From the NCBI GenBank assembly GCA_050952065.1, contig JBMNKF010000002.1:124001-188000 (forward strand): 64,000 bases of DNA, given 5' to 3'. The position numbers and the translations under genes are program-made. This document shows, in pieces, positions 1 through 8,810 of this stretch. The notes beneath the pieces are model-generated. The model saw nothing but the letters and a program-made list of their open reading frames with translations, was not told the origin of the DNA and searched no databases. The stretch's first letter is position 1, and the number at the start of each line of letters is the position of its first letter. Source of the stretch: JAXGZG01 sp050952065. GTDB taxonomy: Bacteria > Bacillota > Sulfobacillia > Fermentithermobacillales > Fermentithermobacillaceae.

Positions 1-2
1 TG

Positions 3-170
3 ACAATCGGTGATCCGGTTGCGTTTGTGAACGGCGAAGCCAGAACTATGGATACGGTGCCTGTCATCAGGAACGATCGCACCATGGTTCCAATGCGCTT
101 CGTCGCTGAATTCCTTAACGCACAAGTGGGTTGGGATGGCGTACACCGAGTCGTTACAGTCATCCAATAA
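3..170 (+). CDS. C-terminal end of a copper-amine-oxidase-N-like (stalk) domain protein, 5' truncated by window edge
   Basis: An open frame enters from the left edge and stops with TAA at 168-170. The roughly 55 visible residues contain the pattern RTMVPMRFVAEFL followed by a VGWDG turn and a final beta strand. This is typical of the PF07833 'copper amine oxidase N-terminal-like' domain, found in many secreted or surface proteins of Firmicutes, often as a C-terminal wall or substrate-binding repeat. The name is historical; no oxidase activity is implied. Upstream domains and any signal peptide lie outside the window, so the full function cannot be judged. Confidence 0.7.
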   Translation, partial: TIGDPVAFVNGEARTMDTVPVIRNDRTMVPMRFVAEFLNAQVGWDGVHRVVTVIQ

Positions 171-323
171 AGGTGATACTAGCACCGATATATGCTTTGT
201 GCTAAGCAGGAACTGTGAGAGAGATGTCGAAGACGTGAGATGGATTCTAACTCAGCCGGGGACTGTCTTGATCCATGGGAGCTCCGGGAGTGAGGGCTAA
301 ATCTTCCATTGGGGGTAGTGATT

Positions 324-1796
324 TTGAACGGCTTCTGGACCGACGATAGAAATCTCTCTCTTCTCATGGACTTTTACGAACTCACCATGGCCAACGGCTA
401 CTTCTTGCAGAGTATGCACCAGAAGAAGGCCCTGTTTGAGTTTTTCTTTCGAGACATACCTGATGGCGGAGGATTCGCCATAGCAGCCGGCTTGCAGCAA
501 GTGGTGGATGCTGTGTGTAATCTCCGCTTCACCGTTTCAGACTTGGAGTATCTTCGGTCCAAGAAGATGTTTAGCGAGGATTTCCTCCAATGGTTAGCCG
601 AAACGCCATTTCGGTGTTCTATTAGAGCGGTTCCAGAGGGCACACCCATTTTTCCCGGAGAGCCTGTTCTTGTGGTGGAAGGGCCCTTGGCTCAGGCGCA
701 GATGGTGGAAAGCATGCTCCTTAACTTCATGAACCACCAGTCACTTATTGCCACTAAGGCCAACAGGATAGTCAGGGCTGCTCAGGGGAGAGCAGTAATG
801 GAGTTTGGTACTAGGCGGGCGCACGGGCCGGACGCTGCCATATACGGTGCGCGGGCTGCCTACATAGGCGGGTGCATAGGGACTGCTTGCACCCTGAGCG
901 ATTCTGCTATGGGTGTACCTGCTATGGGTACTATGGCTCACAGCTGGATTCAGTCATTCCCGGATGAACTGAGCGCCTTCATAGCCTACGCCGAGGCCTA
1001 CCCCGACAATTGCACGCTGCTCATAGACACATACCACGTTGTCGAATCGGGTTTGCCCAACGCCGTTCGGGCTTTCCAGACGGTTGTGGTGCCCAAGGGC
1101 TACCGACCCAAGGGCGTGAGGATCGACAGCGGCGACTTGGCGTACCTGTCCAAGATCGTCCGCGGAGCCTTAGATGGAGCCGGTTTTCCAGATTGCGCCA
1201 TCGTCGCCTCAAATGCCTTGGATGAGGACATCATCTCGGATCTAATCCTCCAGGGCGCTCCCATCGACTTTTTCGGAGTTGGCGAGAGACTCATTACCGC
1301 CAAGTCTGATCCCGTTTTCGGAGGCGTCTATAAGCTCGCCGCCATCGAGGAAAGCGGCAAGATGAGTCCTCGCATGAAGGTTTCGGAGAACCCCGAGAAG
1401 ATGACTTTGCCAGGAGGCAAGAGACTCTTTCGACTGTTCGACTCCAAGACACACAAAGCCATGGCCGACTTGATCACGACTGATGATCCCGACGATGAGG
1501 TTAAGGCCCCTTACGAGCTCTTCGATCCAGACTACACGTGGAAGCGCAAAGTCGTGAAGGGTTTTGTGGCCAAGGAACTGCTCCAGGAAGTTGTTTCCGA
1601 AGGGATACTCGTGACCGAACTGCCCACTTTGGACGAAATTCGAGCATACTGTCTGGCACAGATAGACCTCTTGTGGGATGAAGTGAAGCGGTTCGAGAAT
1701 CCGCACAAGTACTGGGTAGACCTATCGCCCAGATTATGGAACCTTCGCAACAAATTGATTCAAGAACACTCGGGTGGCAGGACTCGTAGGAAATAA
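324..1796 (+). CDS. pncB: Nicotinate phosphoribosyltransferase
   Basis: Converts nicotinate plus PRPP (with ATP) to nicotinate mononucleotide in the Preiss-Handler NAD salvage pathway, in the cytoplasm. The N-terminus carries NLSLLMDFYELTMANGYF, the usual opening of the family. The FGTRRAHGPDAA segment holds the histidine that is phosphorylated in the family, and RIDSGDLAYLS is the phosphoribosyl-binding region. About 490 residues is normal length. The open frame extends upstream to a TTG at 309. I prefer TTG 324 because a GGGGGT ribosome site (311-316) sits 7 nt ahead of it. It stands alone, about 75 bp before the M24 peptidase. The 171-323 gap has only a short weak hairpin (180-204). Confidence 0.93.
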   Translation: MNGFWTDDRNLSLLMDFYELTMANGYFLQSMHQKKALFEFFFRDIPDGGGFAIAAGLQQVVDAVCNLRFTVSDLEYLRSKKMFSEDFLQWLAETPFRCSIRAVPEGTPIFPGEPVLVVEGPLAQAQMVESMLLNFMNHQSLIATKANRIVRAAQGRAVMEFGTRRAHGPDAAIYGARAAYIGGCIGTACTLSDSAMGVPAMGTMAHSWIQSFPDELSAFIAYAEAYPDNCTLLIDTYHVVESGLPNAVRAFQTVVVPKGYRPKGVRIDSGDLAYLSKIVRGALDGAGFPDCAIVASNALDEDIISDLILQGAPIDFFGVGERLITAKSDPVFGGVYKLAAIEESGKMSPRMKVSENPEKMTLPGGKRLFRLFDSKTHKAMADLITTDDPDDEVKAPYELFDPDYTWKRKVVKGFVAKELLQEVVSEGILVTELPTLDEIRAYCLAQIDLLWDEVKRFENPHKYWVDLSPRLWNLRNKLIQEHSGGRTRRK

Positions 1797-1870
1797 AAGG
1801 CACAATGTGTCTTGTAATGTGAAAGTCCCCATCCAGACGTGGATCAACTATGCGCACAGGAGGGATCCGC

Positions 1871-3151
1871 ATGAGTTTCGGCTATGTCTACAACTGGAAA
1901 GATCGTCTCGTGTCAAGGCCAAAAGAGCGTGAGATTATCCGTGGCTGGATCGCCAAGCGTTTGACTGCGCTTTTGCCTTCGTTGATGAAACGGGAAGGCA
2001 TCGACATGTGGATAGTGGCCGCCAGGGAATGTAATGAGGATCCGGTTATCGAGAGTCTTACAGGAAGCCAGATGGCCAGACGCCAGACAATCCTTGTGTT
2101 CTATCAACGGCCTGATGAGACGGTTGAAGCCATGAACATCAGTCGCTACAGCATAGACGTGCCTGGTGTTTACAAGGATGTCTGGGATCCGGAAAGCGGC
2201 GAAGACCAGTGGAAATGTTTGGCCCGAATAGTCAAGGAGCGGGATCCCCGAGTCATCGGATTGAACACTTCCAGGGTATCTGCCTTCGCTGACGGTCTGT
2301 CTTACACTCAGCATCGCATGATCTCCGAGGCCCTGGGACCCGACTACGAGACCCGGTTCCGAAGCGCTGAAGGACTTGTTGTTGGATTCTTAGAGACACG
2401 AATACCTGAAGAGATGGAAGCTTATCCGGGTCTTCTTGAAATCACCCATGGGCTTATCGCCGAGGCTTTCTCCAGCAGGGTTATACACCCGGGAGTGACT
2501 ACGGCCGGGGAAGCACTCAAGTGGTTCAACTCACAACTACCCGTGTTTGGGTGCGGCTATGTCAAAATACAGAGACGTGGGGTCATTCCGCCGGCCACAG
2601 GCAGCGATCAGGATTTCGGCGAACTCAGAGACGCCGTAATCCGGCCGGGAGATGTTCTGAGATGCGATTGCGGTCTGCGTCATCTGGGCTTGCATACCGA
2701 TGTGCAGCAAAACGCCTACGTCTTACGGCCCGGCGAAACAGATGCACCCCAGGGTTTGAAGGACGCTATGGCAAAGGCCAATCGCCTTCAGGACATCTTG
2801 GCTCAGGAGTTTGTTGAGGGCAGAACGGGAAACGAAATCCTTGCCATAGCGCGCGCTAAAGCCATAGAAGAGGGCATTAAACCGTGCATCTACGCCCATG
2901 CGATAGGCAACCACGACCATGGCGCAGGCATGTTTGTGGGAATGTGGGATCAGCAGGACGGCGTTCCGGGCGTAGGAGATCATAGGCTTCACAAGAATAC
3001 TTGCTATGCTTTTGAACTTAACATATCCGCGCCGGTTCCAGAGTGGGACGGCCAAGAAGTTACGATTGCCTTGGAAGAGGACGTGTTTTTCGACGGCAAG
3101 ACCGTGACGTATATCAACGGGAGGCAGACCAAGTTCCACTTGATTCGGTGA
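1871..3151 (+). CDS. M24 family metallopeptidase (Xaa-Pro aminopeptidase-like)
   Basis: Likely a cytoplasmic dinuclear-metal aminopeptidase or prolidase-like enzyme acting on short peptides. It has an N-terminal creatinase-like domain, then the pita-bread fold. The five metal ligands are visible: Asp in LRCDCG, Asp in LHTDVQQ, His in GNHDHG, Glu in YAFELN and Glu in ALEEDV. About 426 residues. The frame opens at 1850, but AGGAGGG at about 1858-1864 precedes the ATG at 1871 by 6 nt, so that start is chosen. It lies in a cluster of hydrolases (DUF885, amidohydrolase, M20, gamma-glutamyltransferase). Exact substrate is unknown. Confidence 0.88.
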   Translation: MSFGYVYNWKDRLVSRPKEREIIRGWIAKRLTALLPSLMKREGIDMWIVAARECNEDPVIESLTGSQMARRQTILVFYQRPDETVEAMNISRYSIDVPGVYKDVWDPESGEDQWKCLARIVKERDPRVIGLNTSRVSAFADGLSYTQHRMISEALGPDYETRFRSAEGLVVGFLETRIPEEMEAYPGLLEITHGLIAEAFSSRVIHPGVTTAGEALKWFNSQLPVFGCGYVKIQRRGVIPPATGSDQDFGELRDAVIRPGDVLRCDCGLRHLGLHTDVQQNAYVLRPGETDAPQGLKDAMAKANRLQDILAQEFVEGRTGNEILAIARAKAIEEGIKPCIYAHAIGNHDHGAGMFVGMWDQQDGVPGVGDHRLHKNTCYAFELNISAPVPEWDGQEVTIALEEDVFFDGKTVTYINGRQTKFHLIR

Positions 3152-3210
3152 TTATCTTGGCCGCTGCTGCTTCGACTTGTTCCAGGATCTCGGTATTCCG
3201 AAGATGAATT

Positions 3211-3241
3211 GGCCCAGGCAGGACAGCCTCCCGCCTGGGCC
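3211..3241. terminator. Convergent-gene hairpin (possible bidirectional terminator)
   Basis: GGCCCAGGC pairs with GCCTGGGCC across a 13-nt loop, between the plus-strand M24 gene and the minus-strand DUF885 gene. Neither side has a strong T run, so function as an intrinsic terminator is likely but not certain. Confidence 0.5.
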
Positions 3242-3264
3242 TCTCACTCTACTCCTTAGTCAAA

Positions 3265-4932
3265 TTAGTCAAACTGGAGCATGCTTGGGAAACCGGTGAG
3301 AAAGCGGTTCTTGTCCTCTTCAGAGAGATTTAGGAATGCCTCGAAGTTTTGGATGCTTGTGTTGAGCACCGAAAAAAGATACTCGGTGAAGGTCTTCTTG
3401 TCATACCCGTACTTTTTCTCTAGGTCCTCTAGCTTCTTCATGCCGTAGTAGTAGCAAGTGAAGTATCCGATTCTGTTCTGGGTTTCTTGAGACTTGACCT
3501 GTCCAAGAGCCGTTATTCTATCGAAACCCAGTTCGTCCATGTAGAGTTTGATAGCTTCTTCCTCTGGCTTGTGGAAGTAGTGCAACCAGAGGTCAGCCAT
3601 TATCCGAAGCGATGTGTGATGGCGGCGAAACGCTACTGCCAACGGGTAGAAAGGATCTTCAGGGTAGATGTACTCCATCAGTCTTTCAGTTCGATGGCAC
3701 ATGCCTTCCTGAAGCGGTACCCGCTTGGCGCCCAATTTGAGCGTCTCCGGGATGGGGTCTAGAGTCCCGCGTACCCACTGGACATGGTGGCCAGGGTAGC
3801 ATTCGTGTACTGCATTGATCTTGATCCAGCCGTCCGAGATGTTTTTGTAGTTTGTGTCGTTGAGAAAGACTTCCCCTACCAATGGGCGCCTTCTCGGACA
3901 TCCTCCGCCGTAACCTCCCCAAGGGTAAGTCAGCCTGTACTCGTCGGGCACAGGAATGACCACGCAGCTTTCCTCGGGTAGGCGTACCCATTCTCGGGCC
4001 GCCGCTTGAGCCCGCTTGAGGTAGCCTCTCAGGCGTTCGAACATCTCTTCCGGCGAATCTGCAGGCCCCGCACAGGTGTTCATGACGTTCACTGCATCCA
4101 GAGGTGTCTTTACTGGGCCCATGCCGGGAGGGCAGACCTTCGCAGCTGCCTCAATCATCTCGGCTCTGGTTTTCTCGACTTCATCCTGGTACCAGCTTAG
4201 GAGTTCGTCCAAACTCACACCCAGTTCCTTATCGAGGATTATCCGGTACCGGTCAGGATCTGTATCTAACACGGCTTTTTCCGCCGGCAAAGACTCCTTT
4301 GGTCTCTGCTCGATGAGGTTTCCGGTTTCTTTCGACCAATCGCTGGCTTTTGCTGAAAGCATGTCGTAAGATCTTGCTATGGCGTCCAGGTCTTGCTCGC
4401 TGAGGCCCTTGTATTGAGATGCGAGTTCGCGTTTCGCTTCGGTGGCGGTTTTCACAACCAGGTCGCAGGCACTCTTGACATCTTTGAGTTTGGCTAGTGG
4501 GGTGTCTGGCAAGAGAGTCCTAACCCCAGACCAGAGATTGTCTATCTGGGACAGGCGATTGACGACGATTTTTGACCTCTCGCCGGGCTCCCTTGAGTCT
4601 TTGCCCCCCATGTACTTCACGAGGTGCGAAAGAGAGCGTATGAAACCCGAAGGGTGCTCGAAACAACTCTGCAACGCCGACCCTTGCCCTTCGATGAAGT
4701 CGATCATGTGGCTCTTGATAATGGCAAAGACGGGGTCCGGCGCAGGCAGGTTCTTTGCCTCATCGAGAAGACCCTTTAAGACTTCCTCTTCGTCTTTCTT
4801 GGCCTCTTCTGTAGGTACAAATAGGCTCATTTCGTACTCTCGTGAGTTGTGTAGTCTGTAACTCTGCCTTGCACATCTTGCGTCAAATTCTCGGTATGTT
4901 TGTGTAAGACTCGCGGAGTTGAACTCGGTCAT
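3265..4932 (-). CDS. DUF885 family protein (putative zinc peptidase-like)
   Basis: The 555-residue protein carries the family hallmark VHECYPGHHVQ, an HExxPGH element that resembles a zinc-peptidase helix, at about residue 380. A charged, mostly helical N-terminal half is also typical of DUF885 (PF05960). The family is annotated as putative hydrolase or peptidase; the biochemical role is not established. There is no signal peptide (the start is MTEFNSASL), so it is probably cytoplasmic. ATG at 4932 is preceded by GGAGGCG at suitable spacing. It is divergent from the amidohydrolase at 5365, with the 31-bp repeat array between them. Confidence 0.85.
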   Translation of the reverse strand: MTEFNSASLTQTYREFDARCARQSYRLHNSREYEMSLFVPTEEAKKDEEEVLKGLLDEAKNLPAPDPVFAIIKSHMIDFIEGQGSALQSCFEHPSGFIRSLSHLVKYMGGKDSREPGERSKIVVNRLSQIDNLWSGVRTLLPDTPLAKLKDVKSACDLVVKTATEAKRELASQYKGLSEQDLDAIARSYDMLSAKASDWSKETGNLIEQRPKESLPAEKAVLDTDPDRYRIILDKELGVSLDELLSWYQDEVEKTRAEMIEAAAKVCPPGMGPVKTPLDAVNVMNTCAGPADSPEEMFERLRGYLKRAQAAAREWVRLPEESCVVIPVPDEYRLTYPWGGYGGGCPRRRPLVGEVFLNDTNYKNISDGWIKINAVHECYPGHHVQWVRGTLDPIPETLKLGAKRVPLQEGMCHRTERLMEYIYPEDPFYPLAVAFRRHHTSLRIMADLWLHYFHKPEEEAIKLYMDELGFDRITALGQVKSQETQNRIGYFTCYYYGMKKLEDLEKKYGYDKKTFTEYLFSVLNTSIQNFEAFLNLSEEDKNRFLTGFPSMLQFD

Positions 4933-5061
4933 TTGGTCATCGCCTCCATGGACAGGTTATTTGAGGCATCCTAGCAAAGGGCCGTTGAATGTACGTTTGC
5001 TAAATGTCCATTATGGCTCATTCGACGTTTGCGGTCATTGTCCTGCCGGACATACCGTCCC

Positions 5062-5280
5062 GACGCACTTCTTCTGTGCCGGTTGCCCCTTTCGATGCAC
5101 TTTCTGCGTCGGTTACTCCATTCCGATGCACTTATTGCGTCGGTTACTCCATTCCGATGCACTTATTGCGTCGGTTACTCCATTCTGATGCACTTTCTGC
5201 GTCGGTCATACCGTTCCGATACACTTTTTGCGTTAGCCATGCCATTCAGATGCATTTTTCGCATCGGTCTGGCCGCCTGA
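5062..5280. repeat. Tandem repeat array, 31-bp period, about 7 units
   Basis: Units begin at 5062, 5094, 5125, 5156, 5187, 5218 and 5249; the spacing is 31 except for one 32. The unit opens with GATGCACTT, contains TGCGTCGGTTACTCCATTC, and diverges toward both ends of the array. The two central units are nearly identical. Since 31 is not a multiple of three, no reading frame is conserved between units and the open frames over it are artefacts. The units abut with no unique spacers, so it is not a CRISPR array. It fills the 432-bp gap (4933-5364) between divergent genes, where promoters for both would be expected. Confidence 0.9.
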
Positions 5281-5364
5281 GCCGCTTCAGATTTACATGT
5301 AACGCCTAGCAGGTAAAGTCGAGATGAAAACCGAATCATCAACTAATCAGGAGGAGGTGCTTCC

Positions 5365-6600
5365 ATGGGAGAAGTCTATCGTTGCGGAACGCTTATAGAT
5401 GGAAGAGGCGGTGCTCCCGTAAAGAACGCTTCAATATGGGTAGAGTCGGGCCGTATCAAGGAAGTTATCGAGCCGGGAGAGGGAACCCCTGACGGGATCA
5501 ATGTAGTGGATCTATCAGGGTACACCGTCATCCCCGGACTCATTGACATGCACGTTCACGTTGACTACTGGTACAGCCACGTTAATCGGGCCGAGTATGA
5601 AGACGAATTCGGCGACGCCATGGCAGCGTGTTTGGCTGCGAGGAATATTCGCTCTACCTTGGAGAAAGGTGTCACCACCTTACGTGACGTCGCAAGTGGT
5701 GTTGGTCTCAAGATGCGCAGGGCGGTAGAGTTGGGCTATGTACCTGGCTCTAGGATATTCACGTCCGGTAGGGGCATTTGTATGACGGGAGGTCACGGCT
5801 CTGACGGGTACAAGATGTGCCGAGAGGCCGACGGAGTAGATGATGTCAGGAAGGCCGTGCGAGAGCAGATCAAAGCCGGGGCCGACCTCATCAAGATTCT
5901 TACCAGTCACAGAACAGAGACTCCTGAATACACTCAGGAGGAGCTCAATGCGGGCGTCGACGAAGCTCATCGAAGAGGATACCGCGTCGCCTGTCACGCG
6001 GCTATAATGCCTTCAGCCATGATGGCAGTTGAGGCGGGAGTCGACACCATCGAACATGGTACTCACCTTACCGATGAGGTTCGTGCCTTGATGGCCGAGC
6101 GTGGAATCTATCTGATCCCAACCATGATCGCTTACCACACAACAGCCGGGGCAGCCAGAAGGGTAAAGGAAGACCCAGAAGGATCCGGTGATTTCAGGCG
6201 CGGTTTCTTGGCCAAATATGCCGATTGGTGGATTCACACCGACGAGATCCTCGAAAGCCAGTTCAGAAAGGCTGCTGCAGCAGGGATCAAAATGGCGGTC
6301 GGTACTGACCTTGTCATTCCCGACGTTGAGTTTGCGCCGTACCATGACGAAATCGAGCTCTTCGTTAAATTTGGTTACGGCGAGATGAACACCATCTGTG
6401 CCGCTACTAGAGTTGCAGCCGAGGCCTTGGGCCAAGTCGACAATCTCGGTACTGTTGAGAAGGGCAAGATTGCGGACTTTGTGGCGATTGAAGGAGACCC
6501 TTTGAAAGACATCCGTAACCTGCGCAACGTTAAGATGGTTGTGAAGGACGGCAGAATCGAAGTGCCTGCTCCAGTACCTTATTTCACCAACTGGGGCTAG
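5365..6600 (+). CDS. Amidohydrolase family protein (imidazolonepropionase/prolidase-like)
   Basis: A 411-residue metal-dependent hydrolase of the amidohydrolase superfamily. The metal-binding HxH is visible in GLIDMHVHVD (about residue 65). Further ligands fit the lysine in ADLIKIL, His in YRVACHAA, His in DTIEHGTHL and Asp in AVGTDLV. The C-terminus returns to the beta-sandwich with GKIADFVAIEGDPL. Related proteins hydrolyse imidazolone rings, Xaa-Pro/Xaa-Arg dipeptides or carbamoyl compounds; this one cannot be assigned. ATG 5365 follows an AGGAGGAGG site. It lies with other peptide or amide hydrolases. Confidence 0.88.
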   Translation: MGEVYRCGTLIDGRGGAPVKNASIWVESGRIKEVIEPGEGTPDGINVVDLSGYTVIPGLIDMHVHVDYWYSHVNRAEYEDEFGDAMAACLAARNIRSTLEKGVTTLRDVASGVGLKMRRAVELGYVPGSRIFTSGRGICMTGGHGSDGYKMCREADGVDDVRKAVREQIKAGADLIKILTSHRTETPEYTQEELNAGVDEAHRRGYRVACHAAIMPSAMMAVEAGVDTIEHGTHLTDEVRALMAERGIYLIPTMIAYHTTAGAARRVKEDPEGSGDFRRGFLAKYADWWIHTDEILESQFRKAAAAGIKMAVGTDLVIPDVEFAPYHDEIELFVKFGYGEMNTICAATRVAAEALGQVDNLGTVEKGKIADFVAIEGDPLKDIRNLRNVKMVVKDGRIEVPAPVPYFTNWG

Positions 6601-6640
6601 GCCACTGTATGGGACAGGTTTAGTCTAAGTCCAAAAATGA

Positions 6641-6671
6641 GGGACCCGGCGCTATCAGGCCTCCGGGTCCC
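6641..6671. terminator. Terminator between convergent amidohydrolase and M20 genes
   Basis: GGGACCCGG pairs with CCGGGTCCC. Read on the minus strand the stem is followed by TCATTTTTGG, a usable U run for the M20 gene. Read on the plus strand the tail is only TTCACATAT. Confidence 0.65.
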
Positions 6672-6698
6672 TTCACATATCCTTACTACTTGCCGTAC

Positions 6699-8135
6699 CT
6701 ACTTACCGGACAGCTGGTGGAAAGGCGGTTTGTGCTCAGGAGGCATCGCGCACTTGTACGGCTTTCCTCCCGTGGATTTCTCAAATTCCTCTTTGGCCTT
6801 AACTATGATGTCTGGGTTAGTTAGGATTTCCAACCCTGCTTCGGCCAGAACCTTAGCAGCCGCAATAGATCCCGCGTGCCCCACGCCCACACCCGCTTGG
6901 GCTGTGTATTGCCACGAGTGTCCGGGTGTTGCTAGAGCGATGCATGCGGTTGTGAACTGGGCGGTTGGGCAGCACCAGCTAACGTCTCCTACGTCCGTAG
7001 AACCGGCCGGCTCCGGGATCGCAGATGGCCTAGGCATGACCTTGTCATTGAGAATACCGGTCTTAAGTTCAGACTTCACAGATCCGGGCAAGAGCAGTTT
7101 CTGGAAGAATGTCTCCTTTTGTTCGGGAGTGATGGTCTTGGCGATCTCCTGGGCGAACGCATAGTCTTCAGGTGTAAAAGCCGGAGGCCCGACGCGCTTC
7201 ATAGCCTCTTCCAGGACGTTTTCAAGAACCTGGTTCGGTATGAGGTTGTATATGGCATCTAGAAGCTCGACCTCACACTTGGTGTCGGTCATCTGCGCGG
7301 CTCCGTAGGCGCAGTTCAGCACACGTTGGTACAAGATGTCACATTCTTCCCTCTCAGGGGCCCTAACATAGAACCAGGCAGTTGCCGAAGCAGGCACAAC
7401 GTTAGGCTGACTCCCACCGTTGGTCACCACGTAGTGAATCCTTGCCTTAGGCGACATATGCTCTCGGAGAAACTCCACTCCCATTCCAGTGAGCATTACG
7501 GCGTCGAGCGCGCTGCGGCCGTTGTAGGGGTCGCCTGATGCGTGAGCAGTCACCCCGTGGAAAGTGATGTTCATGGAGCTAACGGCCAGGGATGATCCGA
7601 TGCTTACCTGATTTAGGTGACCCGGGTGCCAGGTAAGGCATACGTCGCAATCGTCAAAGAGATTTGCCCGTGCCATGAACGCCTTGCCGCCGAAATTCTC
7701 CTCTGCAGGGCATCCGAAGTACTTAATGGTTCCTTGGAGGCCCTGCTTGGCGATTTCCTGCTTGAGGCCAATGACCGCTCCAAAGGCACCTGCTCCAAGA
7801 AGGTTGTGGCCGCAGCCGTGACCCGCCCCTCCCGGCACCAACTCTTCTCGAACCGCTGTTCGTTTCTGTGATACTCCAGGCAAGGCATCGTATTCTCCCA
7901 GAAAACCTATAACCGGGCTTCCCGAACCCCAGGTAGCCACCAGGGCTGAGGGCATTTCGGCTACCCCCAAGTCTACCTTGAAGCCCTCTGCCTCTAGGGT
8001 TTCTGCGAGGCACTGGGCAGATTTTTCCTCATGCAGTCCAACTTCGGCCAGCTCCCAAATCGTGTCAGATACCTTGGTTATCAGGTCTTTCTTATGGTCA
8101 ATGTACTCTCCGGCCGTTTTAGCCTTCATGCTCAC
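6699..8135 (-). CDS. M20 family metallo-amidase, AbgB-like (aminobenzoyl-glutamate hydrolase type)
   Basis: A 478-residue M20/M28-fold hydrolase. The pattern GHGCGHNLLGAGAFG, the metal-site HPGH and PAEENFGGKAFMA match the AbgB subgroup (p-aminobenzoyl-glutamate hydrolase subunit B and relatives). These cleave N-acyl amino acids or dipeptide-like amides; the true substrate is unknown. GTG 8135 follows GAGGAGGAG at good spacing; an ATG two codons further in is possible. It begins 33 bp after module protein P4 (8169) in the same direction, so it is probably the fifth gene of that operon. This is one of the two clues linking the membrane module to peptide or amino-acid metabolism. Confidence 0.87.
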   Translation of the reverse strand: MSMKAKTAGEYIDHKKDLITKVSDTIWELAEVGLHEEKSAQCLAETLEAEGFKVDLGVAEMPSALVATWGSGSPVIGFLGEYDALPGVSQKRTAVREELVPGGAGHGCGHNLLGAGAFGAVIGLKQEIAKQGLQGTIKYFGCPAEENFGGKAFMARANLFDDCDVCLTWHPGHLNQVSIGSSLAVSSMNITFHGVTAHASGDPYNGRSALDAVMLTGMGVEFLREHMSPKARIHYVVTNGGSQPNVVPASATAWFYVRAPEREECDILYQRVLNCAYGAAQMTDTKCEVELLDAIYNLIPNQVLENVLEEAMKRVGPPAFTPEDYAFAQEIAKTITPEQKETFFQKLLLPGSVKSELKTGILNDKVMPRPSAIPEPAGSTDVGDVSWCCPTAQFTTACIALATPGHSWQYTAQAGVGVGHAGSIAAAKVLAEAGLEILTNPDIIVKAKEEFEKSTGGKPYKCAMPPEHKPPFHQLSGK

Positions 8136-8168
8136 CTGTCTCTCCTCCTCGAAATCGTCCGTTTCTAC

Positions 8169-8810
8169 TTACTGAGCCCGTGGGATCAAGTGGATCCAAT
8201 CGCTGAACAGGAACGTCAGCCTCGGTATGAAGAGACCGAGTCTAGCCATGACAGTAGTTCCGAACACCGCTCCAAAGGAAACCATGAGCACAACTCTTCC
8301 CGCGAGGCCGCTCCGCTGTATGATTTTCGTCAAATATGGGTTGTGCACCTTTCCGTTGCTTCTTTCCGCTCCCACAATGAAGAAAAATGTGGTGATAGCG
8401 GCGATGTTGCACAGGAAGGCGACTACCGAGTTGATGTCCTTCAAAGGCACGACGGCACCTCTTATCTGGGAGATAATGCCCGCGTCGATGACTCCTGTTA
8501 TGGTGACTCCAGAAGCCACGCCCACGAAGTAGGCCAGGGAGTACCTTGAAAGCCAGCTTATCTTGGGGGAAAAGCGGGTGAACAAGAGAATCCCGAGTAC
8601 CAAGGGTATCAGTACAAGGTAGTTGCCTTGCGCCAACTCGTTAAGCCCCAGATCTCGTATGTTGGTCCAGCCCATAACGGCCAAGTGTGCCAGCGAGAGG
8701 CCCAAGTAAATGTGTTCACAGGCTCGAAAGAACGGATTCTCTTTATAGAGGTAGCTGTAGATGCCGATTGAGATTAATGCAGCCAACCAGATCTTCGGAT
8801 CATTAGACAT
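8169..8810 (-). CDS. Membrane module copy A, protein P4 (about six-helix membrane protein, unknown function)
   Basis: 213 residues with hydrophobic segments near residues 7-22, 33-50, 63-80, 88-108, 127-147 and 168-190. Features shared with its copy-C paralogue (19925-20545) include a short KENPFFRACEH..LG segment after helix 1, LGIL.(F/Y)TR(F/L)SPK..WLSRY before helix 4, and FGA.FGTTVMAR in helix 6. It overlaps the upstream P3 gene by 8 nt, an arrangement repeated in copy C, so the two are translationally coupled. I recognise the pattern only as a conserved hypothetical membrane protein; no function is known to me. A last-helix fragment also survives in decayed copy B. Confidence 0.85.
   Translation of the reverse strand: MSNDPKIWLAALISIGIYSYLYKENPFFRACEHIYLGLSLAHLAVMGWTNIRDLGLNELAQGNYLVLIPLVLGILLFTRFSPKISWLSRYSLAYFVGVASGVTITGVIDAGIISQIRGAVVPLKDINSVVAFLCNIAAITTFFFIVGAERSNGKVHNPYLTKIIQRSGLAGRVVLMVSFGAVFGTTVMARLGLFIPRLTFLFSDWIHLIPRAQ

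Noticed and set aside
5062..5280. CRISPR array
   Set aside because: Units of 31 bp abut directly; there are no unique spacers between identical repeats and no cas genes in the window.
4919..5309. Open frames of 83-101 codons across the 31-bp repeats
   Set aside because: The period is not a multiple of three, so each unit is read in a different frame. Long frames arise from the repeat lacking stop codons.
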